Positions 1 through 6,979 of a DNA stretch of 64,000 bases are shown piece by piece. The translations under genes were made by a program, and so were the position numbers. The DNA is taken from contig CAUJIW010000096.1 in NCBI GenBank assembly GCA_963205175.1, positions 1 to 64,000 of the forward strand, given 5' to 3'. Source of the DNA: Pseudomonadota bacterium. GTDB lineage: Bacteria > Pseudomonadota > Alphaproteobacteria > Sphingomonadales > Sphingomonadaceae. Positions within the stretch are counted from its first letter, which is position 1. Every line of letters begins with the position of its first letter. The notes beneath the pieces were generated by a model. That model had not been told where the DNA came from. It ran no database searches and saw nothing but the letters and a program-made list of their open reading frames with translations.

Positions 1-101
1 GCCAGCACCATCGTCAGCGTCATCATCAGGGCCCGCGACCGACCCGCCCGCGACAGCCGGCCACGCCCCGCCGGTTGCCCGGCCACCATCTTCTTCGTCA
101 T
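1..101 (-). CDS. N-terminus of an exported or membrane protein (partial)
   Basis: A leftward reading frame starts at the ATG at 101 and is still open at the window edge, so only 33 codons are visible. GGAGAG at 109-114 lies 7 nt from the ATG, a good Shine-Dalgarno position. The peptide begins MTKKMVAG, continues with an Arg/Gly-rich stretch and then turns hydrophobic (ALMMTLTMVLA), which looks like the start of a signal peptide or membrane anchor. It is divergent from the acyl-CoA dehydrogenase gene, with a palindrome between them. Function cannot be assigned from this fragment. Confidence 0.5.
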   Translation of the reverse strand, partial: MTKKMVAGQPAGRGRLSRAGRSRALMMTLTMVL

Positions 102-181
102 CACGCCGCTCTCCAGTGCCATCGCCGACGCTTCCGCCCCCGTCAGCCCAACACGGCAACCACACCCCCCGTTGGCGCCTC

Positions 182-203
182 TTGACGCTTACGTAAACGT
201 CAA
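182..203. promoter_or_regulatory. 22-bp palindromic operator candidate upstream of acyl-CoA dehydrogenase
   Basis: The arms TTGACGCTTAC and GTAAACGTCAA form a 22-bp inverted repeat with one mismatched pair, centred on ACGT. It lies in the divergent gap, 57 bp before the acyl-CoA dehydrogenase start. ACGT-centred palindromes of this type resemble sites reported for MerR-family LiuR-like regulators of branched-chain amino acid and fatty acid breakdown. That link is from memory and inference; no regulator gene is in view. Confidence 0.55.
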
Positions 204-260
204 CGAAAGTCCTTGGCCTATTTTTATCACCATAGTTCCAGTTCCGAGGATTTTATCAGC

Positions 261-1397
261 ATGATCGAGACCCGCGCCATTTACGAGCCCGACCACGAGA
301 TGTTCCGCGACCAGGTTCGCAAGGTATTTGCCCGCGAACTGCTGCCCAACCTCGACCGCTTTGAGGAAGAGGGCATCTGCTCGCGCGCGTTCTGGCTGAA
401 ATGCGGCGAGGCCGGCCTGCTCTGCCCGACGGTGCCGGAAGCCTATGGCGGTCTCGGTCTCGACTTCCGCTATAACGCCATCATCGACGAGGAACTGGCC
501 TATGCCGGCTCGTCGGCCGGCATCACCCTGCAATCCGACATTGTCGCCGACTATCTGGTCGCCTACGGCTCGGAGGAAATGAAAAAGACCTGGCTGCCGA
601 AAATGGTCTCCGGCGAGGCCATCGGCGCCATCGCCATGACCGAACCCGGCGCCGGCTCCGATTTGCAGGGCGTGCGCACCACCGCCCGCAAGGATGGCAA
701 CCATTATGTCATCAGCGGCTCGAAGACCTACATCACCAACGGCCAGAACGCCGACATCGTCATCGTCGTCGCCAAGACCGACCCCGAGAAGGGCGCCAAG
801 GGCACCTCGCTGATCCTGGTGGAGACCGACCGCGAAGGTTACCGGCGCGGCCGCAACCTCGACAAGATCGGCCAGAACTCCGCCGACACCTCGGAAATGT
901 TCTTCGACGAGGTGCGGGTGCCGATCACCAACTGCCTTGGCGAGGAAAACAAGGGCTTCATCTACCTGATGAACCAGCTGCCGCAGGAGCGGCTGTCGAT
1001 CGCCGTCTCCGCCCAGGGCGCGGCCCAGAAGGCGTTCGACATCACCGTCGAGTTCGTCAAGGACCGCAAGGCCTTCGGCCGCACCGTGTTCGACTTCCAG
1101 AACACCAAGTTCACGCTCGCCGACCTCAAGACCAAGCTGCAGGTGGGCTGGGCGCACCTCGACTGGGCGATCGCCCGCCACATCAAGGGCGAGCTGAACG
1201 CCGCGGAAGCCTCCGCCGCCAAGCTGTGGCACACCGAGCTGCAATGGGAAATGGTGGACGCCTGCCTCCAGCTCCACGGCGGCGCCGGCTACATGAACGA
1301 GTATCCGATCGCCCGGCTGTGGCGCGATGCCCGTGTCCAGCGCATCTATGGCGGCACCTCGGAGATCATGAAGGAAGTGATCAGCCGGACCATCTGA
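261..1397 (+). CDS. acyl-CoA dehydrogenase
   Basis: FAD-dependent alpha,beta-dehydrogenation of an acyl-CoA, feeding electrons to ETF; the chain-length preference is not readable from sequence. The 378-residue protein has the family's full length and order: N-terminal helical domain, the beta-domain signature AMTEPGAGSDL with SGSKTYITNG, and a C-terminal helical domain with DRKAFGR and LHGGAGYMNEYP. The terminal motif RIYGGTSEIMKEVISR contains the Glu position that is the catalytic base in most short and medium-chain members. ATG 261 is chosen because GAGGA at 246-250 precedes it; an in-frame TTG at 213 has no such support. The upstream palindrome suggests regulated catabolic expression. Confidence 0.93.
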   Translation: MIETRAIYEPDHEMFRDQVRKVFARELLPNLDRFEEEGICSRAFWLKCGEAGLLCPTVPEAYGGLGLDFRYNAIIDEELAYAGSSAGITLQSDIVADYLVAYGSEEMKKTWLPKMVSGEAIGAIAMTEPGAGSDLQGVRTTARKDGNHYVISGSKTYITNGQNADIVIVVAKTDPEKGAKGTSLILVETDREGYRRGRNLDKIGQNSADTSEMFFDEVRVPITNCLGEENKGFIYLMNQLPQERLSIAVSAQGAAQKAFDITVEFVKDRKAFGRTVFDFQNTKFTLADLKTKLQVGWAHLDWAIARHIKGELNAAEASAAKLWHTELQWEMVDACLQLHGGAGYMNEYPIARLWRDARVQRIYGGTSEIMKEVISRTI

Positions 1398-1525
1398 GGC
1401 CGGACGGCGGCGATCCGGGATGGGGCGATGGCGCCGCCATCCCGGACGCCCGCTCCTGCCGCGCGGCCGCCGTTGCCGCCTGAGGCCCCGCGATGTGCCG
1501 TGGCCCAACGCCGCGGAACGCCGGC

Positions 1526-1555
1526 GCCCGGAAGATCGATGCCCGGAAGATCGAT
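1526..1555. repeat. 15-bp perfect tandem duplication
   Basis: GCCCGGAAGATCGAT occurs twice without a gap (1526-1540 and 1541-1555), immediately 3' of the stop codon of the leftward PAS protein gene. Probably a slippage duplication in noncoding sequence; no function is apparent. Confidence 0.8.
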
Positions 1556-1557
1556 GC

Positions 1558-2085
1558 TCAGAAGGCCGGCGTTGGCCGGTTGCTCATGCGCAGATCGCCA
1601 GCGCCGTCCGCCAGCGCTTCCGCCATGTCCTGCAAGGCCGCCAGCGCCAGCGTCGCGCCGCTGCCATCCCGCGCCAGCCGCGTCGCGGGCACCAGGGTCA
1701 CGGCGGCACACAGCGGTCGTGGCGGCGCGCCGGGCCGGCCCTGCACCACCAGCCCCGCCGCGCCATCCACCAGCAAGGGCTCGCCCGAGCCGCGATACAG
1801 CTGTACCTGAAACGTCACCCGCGCGCCGGTAACCACGGCGTCCCGCGCCCGCATGATCTGGAACAGGTCGGTCGCCTGGCCATACAGCGCGCTGGGCATC
1901 TGTCGCGCGAGCGCGCCGGGGCTGTAGCCCAGCAGCCGCTCGGCAAAGGCGTTGGCATAGAGAATGCGGTGATTGCCCCGCTCGCCCGCGCGCGTATCCA
2001 TGAGCAGGACCGGCACCGACTGCTGGTCCGCCAGCGCGAACACGCGGGCGGCCAGCTGGCGTAGTGGTTTACCTGTACCTGTCAC
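1558..2085 (-). CDS. single PAS-domain protein
   Basis: A 175-residue protein made essentially of one PAS sensory domain. Residues about 20-125 fit the PAS_9/PAS_3 pattern: a beta strand VPVLLMDT, then ILYANAFAERLLGYSPGAL, the N-A-F-x-x-L-x-G-Y motif that marks the PAS helix, then a strand around VTFQVQLYRGSGEPL. No kinase, GGDEF, HTH or other output domain is present, so it may act through a partner, as LOV-like and PAS-only proteins do. There is no NCRFLQ-type cysteine motif, so a flavin-binding LOV domain is unlikely. The start is GTG at 2085 with GAGG a few bases upstream. It is a single-gene unit. Confidence 0.75.
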   Translation of the reverse strand: MTGTGKPLRQLAARVFALADQQSVPVLLMDTRAGERGNHRILYANAFAERLLGYSPGALARQMPSALYGQATDLFQIMRARDAVVTGARVTFQVQLYRGSGEPLLVDGAAGLVVQGRPGAPPRPLCAAVTLVPATRLARDGSGATLALAALQDMAEALADGAGDLRMSNRPTPAF

Positions 2086-2397
2086 ATCGACCTCGGCGTG
2101 CGCCGCTCACGGCGCGAATCATGTCTGCCGGTAGTCTCTTTGTGTTAGAAGCGTGCGCCGTCAAGCTTGTTGCGTAGTCGAAACAATATCCGGGCCATTC
2201 AATCACTGCGCGCAAGTGATATTTCTTCACTATCGCAAGCAGTTAGCCAGAATACCGACAGATCGGGTCAACGCGCGGTCATCGCCGGCCGTCCCCCCGG
2301 CCTGGCGAGACATCATGGTTAACAACGCCCGGTTGCATCCACGTCGCGAGTCGTTCTCATTACAGCCCGCCACGCAGCCCGGCGGACGGATCGATCG
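2086..2397. other. intergenic region, no gene recognised
   Basis: This stretch separates two leftward genes. Its middle part (about 2150-2270) is noticeably richer in A+T than its surroundings, as expected for a promoter serving the PAS gene. A short open frame in the rightward direction here has no family resemblance and no ribosome site. I see no RNA or repeat structure. Confidence 0.5.
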
Positions 2398-3081
2398 CTA
2401 GCCGGCAAGAACCCGGTCGGCGACGAACGGGTTGCTGCGGCGTTCGGCGCCAAAGGTCGACATCGGGCCATGGCCGGGGACGAAATGCACATCATCGCCC
2501 AGCGGCCACAGGCGCTGAGTGATGGAGGTGATCAGCGTCGGCATGTCGCCACGCGGAAAATCGGTGCGGCCGATCGAGCCCTGGAACAGCACGTCACCAA
2601 CGAAGGCGAGCTTCACGCCCCGGTGGAAGAACACCACATGGCCGGGCGTATGACCGGGACAGTGCCGGACCTCCAGCGTCTGATCGCCCACCGTCACCGT
2701 GTCGCCGTCCACCAGCCAGCGGTCAGGCACGAAACTCCGGGCGGGCGGAAAGCCATATTGGCGGGCATTGTCCTCCAGCTGCTCGATCCAGAAGCGGTCG
2801 TCCTCGTGCGGTCCCTCGATCGGCACGCCGAGCCGCTCGGCCAGTTCGGCGGTGGCGCCGCAGTGGTCGAGGTGACCGTGGGTCACCAGCAGCTTCTCCA
2901 GCGTCACGCCATGGCGGGCCACCTCGGCGAGCAGGCGGTCGATGTCGCCGCCGGCATCGATCAGCGCGCCGCGCATCGTGCGGGTACACCACAGCAGGCT
3001 GCAGTTCTGCTGGAACGCGGTGACCGGAATGACGGCGACCTGGATCGGCGGCGGGCTTGGTGACGGTGCTGACTGGCTCAT
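2398..3081 (-). CDS. MBL-fold hydrolase, glyoxalase II-like
   Basis: Metallo-beta-lactamase-fold hydrolase, most like the short hydroxyacylglutathione hydrolases (GloC/YcbL type) that hydrolyse S-lactoylglutathione or related thioesters in the cytoplasm. The 227-residue protein has the metal motif THGHLDH near residue 67, followed by the ligands in RHCPGHTPGHVVFF, FVGDVLFQGSIGRTDFP and VPGHGPMSTFG. It lacks the C-terminal recognition domain of classical GloB, which fits the short type. The start has GGGAGAGC directly upstream. The substrate is inferred from the family, not shown. Confidence 0.88.
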   Translation of the reverse strand: MSQSAPSPSPPPIQVAVIPVTAFQQNCSLLWCTRTMRGALIDAGGDIDRLLAEVARHGVTLEKLLVTHGHLDHCGATAELAERLGVPIEGPHEDDRFWIEQLEDNARQYGFPPARSFVPDRWLVDGDTVTVGDQTLEVRHCPGHTPGHVVFFHRGVKLAFVGDVLFQGSIGRTDFPRGDMPTLITSITQRLWPLGDDVHFVPGHGPMSTFGAERRSNPFVADRVLAG

Positions 3082-3194
3082 GCTCTCCCTCGTGCCCGCC
3101 CGGGCCGCCCCTTGTCAACGCTCCGGTTGGCCCTGACAGGGGCAGGGCACCCACCCCGCGCGAGGGGCTGAAACGAACGCCGTCACAAACGGCG

Positions 3195-3261
3195 AGGGCC
3201 GCGCCATTGCTGGCGCGGCCCTGGCGGTCGGGCATCGCTGCCGCCCCGCTCGGGCGGCAGC
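3195..3261 (-). terminator. tandem hairpins downstream of PEP-CTERM gene
   Basis: Two strong hairpins follow the stop of the leftward PEP-CTERM gene. The first (3237-3261) has a 10-bp stem, GCTGCCGCCC with its complement, and a 5-nt loop. The second (3195-3222) has a perfect 12-bp stem, AGGGCCGCGCCA with its complement, and loop TTGC. No clear T-run follows either stem on the leftward strand, so they may stabilise the 3' end or act with Rho. Confidence 0.6.
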
Positions 3262-3275
3262 GACGATCCCGGGAC

Positions 3276-4106
3276 TTACTTCTTGCGGCGGCGCAGGGCC
3301 AGACCGCCCGCGACCAGGCCCGAACCCAGCAGCGCGAAGGCGGCCGGTTCCGGCGTCAGCACCGGACGGGTGGTGATGACGAAGCCGAACTTGGCTTCGT
3401 TGATCTTGCCTTCCTCGGTGACGAAGCCGATGCAGCCCGACGGCGCGCCGGCGGCGGCGCAGACATCGTCATCCAGCGCGGTCAGCGAATTGGTGACCTC
3501 GAAGATGCTGATGTAGTAGGTCTGGCCGTCATAGGAGAACGACTGGTTCAGCGAACCCGAACCCAGCACGAAAATGTCGGCGCAGTCCGGACCGACCGGA
3601 TCGGCGCAGGGCGCCTGGTTGACGGTCTCCGAGAATTCGATGTCGAAGGTCACCGCGATCGGCGCCAGCGGGCTGCCCGCCGGGCTGGTCGGGGTGAGCA
3701 GCAGGGTGGCGAACAGCTCGGCCGTCTCCAGCGTCGCGTAGCTGCCGCTGATCGAGTTGTTGATGTGGAAGATCGACGGCCCGAGGCCGGCGTTGACCAG
3801 ATCGTTGGTGTTGTAATTGCCGCTGGTCTCGGCCTGGCCGGCGCCATTGACGGTGTCGCCTTCCAGCTCGATACCGCTGCGGTTGCTGTTGAAGCGCGGA
3901 TCGCTGCTGCCGAACGAGGAACCCCAGTTGACCGCCAGCTGGTCCTCCACCTGGGAGCCGGTGCCGGACGAGAAGGTGGCGTCACCGAACTCGCTCTGCA
4001 GCACGTAGCTCCAGCTGTTGACCATCGCGGCGTTGGCCTGCGCGCCGAACAGACCCGCCACCGTGACCGCCGCCAGAGCCGTACCCTTCATGAAACCTGC
4101 GAACAT
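3276..4106 (-). CDS. PEP-CTERM sorting-domain protein, THxN-like family, copy 1
   Basis: Exported envelope protein of 276 residues. It has an N-terminal signal (MKGTALAAVTVAGLFGAQANA) and a C-terminal sorting tail: PEPAAFALLGSGLVAGGLAL followed by RRRKK, the PEP motif plus one membrane span plus basic cluster recognised by exosortase. The mature region shares spaced motifs with the adjacent gene product: a WSY start, CADP-GPDCADIFVL, Y-YISIFE and GCIGFVT, with four conserved cysteines. Here the THxN-like site reads FHINNSIS. ATG 4106 is chosen because GGAGAAGATC precedes it. PEP-CTERM proteins generally belong to biofilm or exopolysaccharide surfaces; no exosortase gene is in the window. Confidence 0.85.
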   Translation of the reverse strand: MFAGFMKGTALAAVTVAGLFGAQANAAMVNSWSYVLQSEFGDATFSSGTGSQVEDQLAVNWGSSFGSSDPRFNSNRSGIELEGDTVNGAGQAETSGNYNTNDLVNAGLGPSIFHINNSISGSYATLETAELFATLLLTPTSPAGSPLAPIAVTFDIEFSETVNQAPCADPVGPDCADIFVLGSGSLNQSFSYDGQTYYISIFEVTNSLTALDDDVCAAAGAPSGCIGFVTEEGKINEAKFGFVITTRPVLTPEPAAFALLGSGLVAGGLALRRRKK

Positions 4107-4270
4107 GATCTTCTCCAATAAACAAGCTTTGCCGGGATATAAGCAGGATGCGTGCCAAGAACAAAAAACGCCACAAAAACAAACAAATAGCTGAATCGTG
4201 CCGGTATCGTGACAACGCAAGTGTCAGATTCCTCGACAATCCGGCCGCCTTGCCTCGCCGGCAAAAGCGA

Positions 4271-4300
4271 AAGCCGCGACGCCTCCCGGCGCCGCGGCTT
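4271..4300 (-). terminator. hairpin downstream of second PEP-CTERM gene
   Basis: AAGCCGCG (4271-4278) pairs with CGCGGCTT (4293-4300) around a 14-nt loop. Read leftward, the stem is followed by TCGCTTTTGC, a weak T-run. It lies between the two leftward PEP-CTERM genes, which argues for separate transcription. Confidence 0.5.
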
Positions 4301-4310
4301 CACATTCTAT

Positions 4311-4350
4311 CGGATAAGCGCGTGGCTTAACCGGATAAGCGCGTGGCTTA
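4311..4350. repeat. 19-bp direct repeat spanning a stop codon
   Basis: CGGATAAGCGCGTGGCTTA is present at 4311-4329 and again at 4332-4350, with 2 nt between. The second copy contains the stop codon of the leftward PEP-CTERM gene at 4348-4350. It looks like a local duplication of the gene's 3' end. Confidence 0.85.
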
Positions 4351-5124
4351 CTTGCGGCGACGGCGCGCCGCGAGGCCCAGACCCGCCAGACCCGCGCCGA
4401 ACAGCGCGAAAGCCGCCGGCTCCGGCGCCTGGATGATGAAGCCGAACTGCGCGGAGGTCGCTTCGCCCTCGGAGGTGACGAAGCCGATGCAGCCGGCACC
4501 CTGGCCAACCGCGAGGCAGTCCGATTCATTGAGAACCTTGATCGCGCCGGTCAGCTCGAAGATGGTGATCTTGTAGGTCATGCCACCATAATCGATGAAC
4601 TGGGTCAGCGAACCCGGGTTGCTCAGCACGAAAATGTCCGCGCAGTCGGGCCCCTGCGGGTCGGAGCACGGCGCCTCGTTCAGCGTCTCGATGAACGAGA
4701 TGTCGAAGTTGACCGCGATCGGATCGGCGGCCGGACCCGCCGGCACAGCGGCGGTCAGATACAGCGTCGACAGCAGGGTCGCGCTGCTGAGCGTCGCATA
4801 CTGGGCCGGAATGGCGGTGTTGTTGTGGGTCAGCGTCGGACCGACGGCAATACCGCTGTTGGTGTTGACGACACCGTTGACCGTACCGTCGGCCGGCGAG
4901 ATCGTCAGCGAACTGCGCTGCGTCGGCGAGCCCCAGGAAATCTCGGTGGCGCTTTCGAACCAGCCGGCCGCCGAATCGTCGTTGGCGGTGTTGGTCGCGG
5001 CGGTGAATTCGTCGGTCAGCGTGTAGTTCCACGTCGTCACCAGAGCGGCGGACGCGGGCGTTGCGGCAAGCGCCAGCGCGGTGGCGGCGCCCAAAGCGAA
5101 GGTCTTGAGAGAGAGCATCTGCAT
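4348..5124 (-). CDS. PEP-CTERM sorting-domain protein, THxN family, copy 2
   Basis: Exported protein of 258 residues, clearly paralogous to the next gene downstream. It has a signal peptide (ALGAATALALAATPASA), the motif GPTLTHNN that gives the THxN family its name near residue 100, the shared cysteine motifs CSDPQGPDCADIFVL and GCIGFVT, and a C-terminal PEPAAFALFGAGLAGLGLAA plus RRRRK exosortase tail. Tandem arrangement and shared motifs point to duplication followed by divergence. The likely role is surface or matrix attachment after exosortase processing; the exact function is unknown. The ATG at 5124 has AGGGG about 8 nt upstream; an ATG two codons in is an alternative. Confidence 0.88.
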   Translation of the reverse strand: MQMLSLKTFALGAATALALAATPASAALVTTWNYTLTDEFTAATNTANDDSAAGWFESATEISWGSPTQRSSLTISPADGTVNGVVNTNSGIAVGPTLTHNNTAIPAQYATLSSATLLSTLYLTAAVPAGPAADPIAVNFDISFIETLNEAPCSDPQGPDCADIFVLSNPGSLTQFIDYGGMTYKITIFELTGAIKVLNESDCLAVGQGAGCIGFVTSEGEATSAQFGFIIQAPEPAAFALFGAGLAGLGLAARRRRK

Positions 5125-5354
5125 GGCCTTACCCCTGAAGTAGCTGCGTGGTTAATAATGCATTAACCGTGCCAACAGCCCGTTTTGTTGCGTTTCAATG
5201 TGTTAAACGCCCACGGAACGACCCACCGTCGCAAAGTTGTCAAAAACTTCGACGCTTCAACCCGGCGCGACGCACGCTCCGGCGCGTGTCGCTTGCCCGT
5301 CAGCGGCGCGTTTCCTAGGCTGGCGCCAGCGAAAACCATATCCACGGGGCATCC

Positions 5355-6893
5355 ATGATCCGTCCGACAACCCTGCTGGCGCTGGCCTTGGCGCTGGCGT
5401 CCCCCACCTTCACCGTCCCGGCCGCGGCCGCCGAGGCACCGGGCAAGACCGGTGCCCGGGCTGAAGCCGCCGCCATTCCCGAGCCCTACAGCGTCGTCAC
5501 CCGCCACGGCGGGCGCTTCAACGGCACCGACGTTCGCTACACCGCCATCGCCGGCGAGCTGCACCTGAAGGATGACAAGGACAAGCCGAAGGCGTCGATC
5601 TTCACAGTCTCCTATCTCCGCGAGGGCGTGCCGGACAGCAGCCGGCGGCCGGTGACCTTCGTCTTCAACGGCGGCCCGGGTTCGGCATCGCTGTGGCTGC
5701 ACATGGGCGTGTTCGGCCCCAAGCGGGTCGACCTGCCGTCGGACGCCCGCGACGATGGCGCCCCGCCCTACCGGGTGGTCGACAATCCGCTGAGCCTGCT
5801 CGATGTCTCCGACCTGGTGTTCATCGACCCCGTCGGCACCGGCTACAGCCGGCCGCTGGGCGAGCATGAGGGCAAGGCCTTCTGGGGCGTCAAGCAGGAC
5901 GCGGACTCGATGGCGGAGTTCATCCGGCTGTGGCTGACCACCCACAAGCGGTGGAACTCGCCCAAGTACCTCGCCGGCGAGAGCTATGGCACCACCCGGG
6001 CGGCGGCGCTGGCGGAACGGTTGCAGGAGGGTTTCAACGGCATCGCGCTCAACGGCGTGATGCTGATCTCCACCATCCTCGACTTCTCCACCGCCCGCTT
6101 CCAGACCGGCAACGAACTGCCCTACATCGGCTTCCTGCCAACCTACGCCGCCACCCACTGGTACCACAACCTGCGGGGCCGGACCGACGTCACGCTGACC
6201 CAGCACGTCGAGCGCGCCCGCCGCTTCGCGCTGGATGTCTATGCCCCCGCCCTGCTCAAGGGCGATCGCCTGCCGGCCGAGGAGCACGCGCGCGTCCGCA
6301 AGGAGCTGGCGGAGCTGACCGGCCTGTCCGAGACCTACCTCGACAACACCCGGCTGCGCATCCATGCGCTGCGTTTCATGAAGGAGTTCGGCCGCGCCGG
6401 CGGCTTTACCGTCGGTCGCTTCGACACCCGCTACAAGGGCCAGGACTTCGACAACGCCGGCGAGACCTTTGACGACGATCCGTCCGGCTACGCCATTCCC
6501 GGCGGCTACGCGGCGGCGCTCAACAGCTATTACCAGAGCGATCTGAAGGTCACCCTCGACCGTGAGTACAAGGTGCTCTCCGGCGAACCGGGCCGTCACT
6601 GGGACTGGAAGACGGCCGAACGCAGTTTCGGCTACGCCAATGTCAACGTCGCGACCGGACTGGGCAAGGCAATGCGCGAGAACGCCGACCTGCGGGTGCT
6701 GCAGGCCAGCGGCTACTATGATCTCGCCACGCCGTTCTTCGCCGCCGAGAACACGCTGGCCGGCAACGGACTGGTGCCGGACCGGGTGACCTACACCTAC
6801 TATGAGGCCGGCCACATGATGTATCTGCACCGGCCGTCGCTGGAGGCGCTGGCGCGCGACGCCCGCGCGTTCATCCTCGCCGGCGGGAAATAA
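5355..6893 (+). CDS. exported S10 family serine carboxypeptidase
   Basis: Secreted or periplasmic peptidase of the alpha/beta-hydrolase fold that removes C-terminal residues, usually at acidic pH in this family. The 512-residue protein has a signal peptide (LLALALALASPTFTVPAAAA). The oxyanion-hole motif is FNGGPGSAS at about 104-112. The catalytic triad is Ser210 in GESYG, Asp456 in GYYDLATPF and His487 in AGHMMY. All triad residues are present, so it should be active. ATG 5355 follows GGGG with good spacing. It is a monocistronic unit ended by a strong hairpin before pabBC. Confidence 0.92.
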   Translation: MIRPTTLLALALALASPTFTVPAAAAEAPGKTGARAEAAAIPEPYSVVTRHGGRFNGTDVRYTAIAGELHLKDDKDKPKASIFTVSYLREGVPDSSRRPVTFVFNGGPGSASLWLHMGVFGPKRVDLPSDARDDGAPPYRVVDNPLSLLDVSDLVFIDPVGTGYSRPLGEHEGKAFWGVKQDADSMAEFIRLWLTTHKRWNSPKYLAGESYGTTRAAALAERLQEGFNGIALNGVMLISTILDFSTARFQTGNELPYIGFLPTYAATHWYHNLRGRTDVTLTQHVERARRFALDVYAPALLKGDRLPAEEHARVRKELAELTGLSETYLDNTRLRIHALRFMKEFGRAGGFTVGRFDTRYKGQDFDNAGETFDDDPSGYAIPGGYAAALNSYYQSDLKVTLDREYKVLSGEPGRHWDWKTAERSFGYANVNVATGLGKAMRENADLRVLQASGYYDLATPFFAAENTLAGNGLVPDRVTYTYYEAGHMMYLHRPSLEALARDARAFILAGGK

Positions 6894-6925
6894 GCTCGCC
6901 GGGCCGAAAACAGGCCGTGACCCCG

Positions 6926-6960
6926 GGGCGGAGTGCGACAGCCGTTGTCGTGCTCCGCCC
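6926..6960 (+). terminator. long hairpin between S10 peptidase and pabBC
   Basis: GGGCGGAG (6926-6933) pairs with CTCCGCCC (6953-6960) and CGACA (6936-6940) with TGTCG (6946-6950), separated by a symmetric TG/TG internal loop, with a 5-nt apex. That gives 13 base pairs. The 3' flank lacks a U-run, so it may be a 3'-end stabiliser or a leader structure for the next gene, whose start is only 19 nt away. Confidence 0.55.
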
Positions 6961-6979
6961 GAGGGCTTAAAGGGCGCTC

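Noticed and set aside
2153-2401. 82-codon plus-strand frame in the gap before the MBL hydrolase
   Set aside because: No ribosome site, no family features and overlap with the end of the hydrolase gene.
5163-6830. Long open frame (555 codons) on the minus strand opposite the S10 peptidase
   Set aside because: It is an antisense shadow in GC-rich coding DNA; the plus-strand peptidase has all catalytic motifs and the minus frame matches no family.
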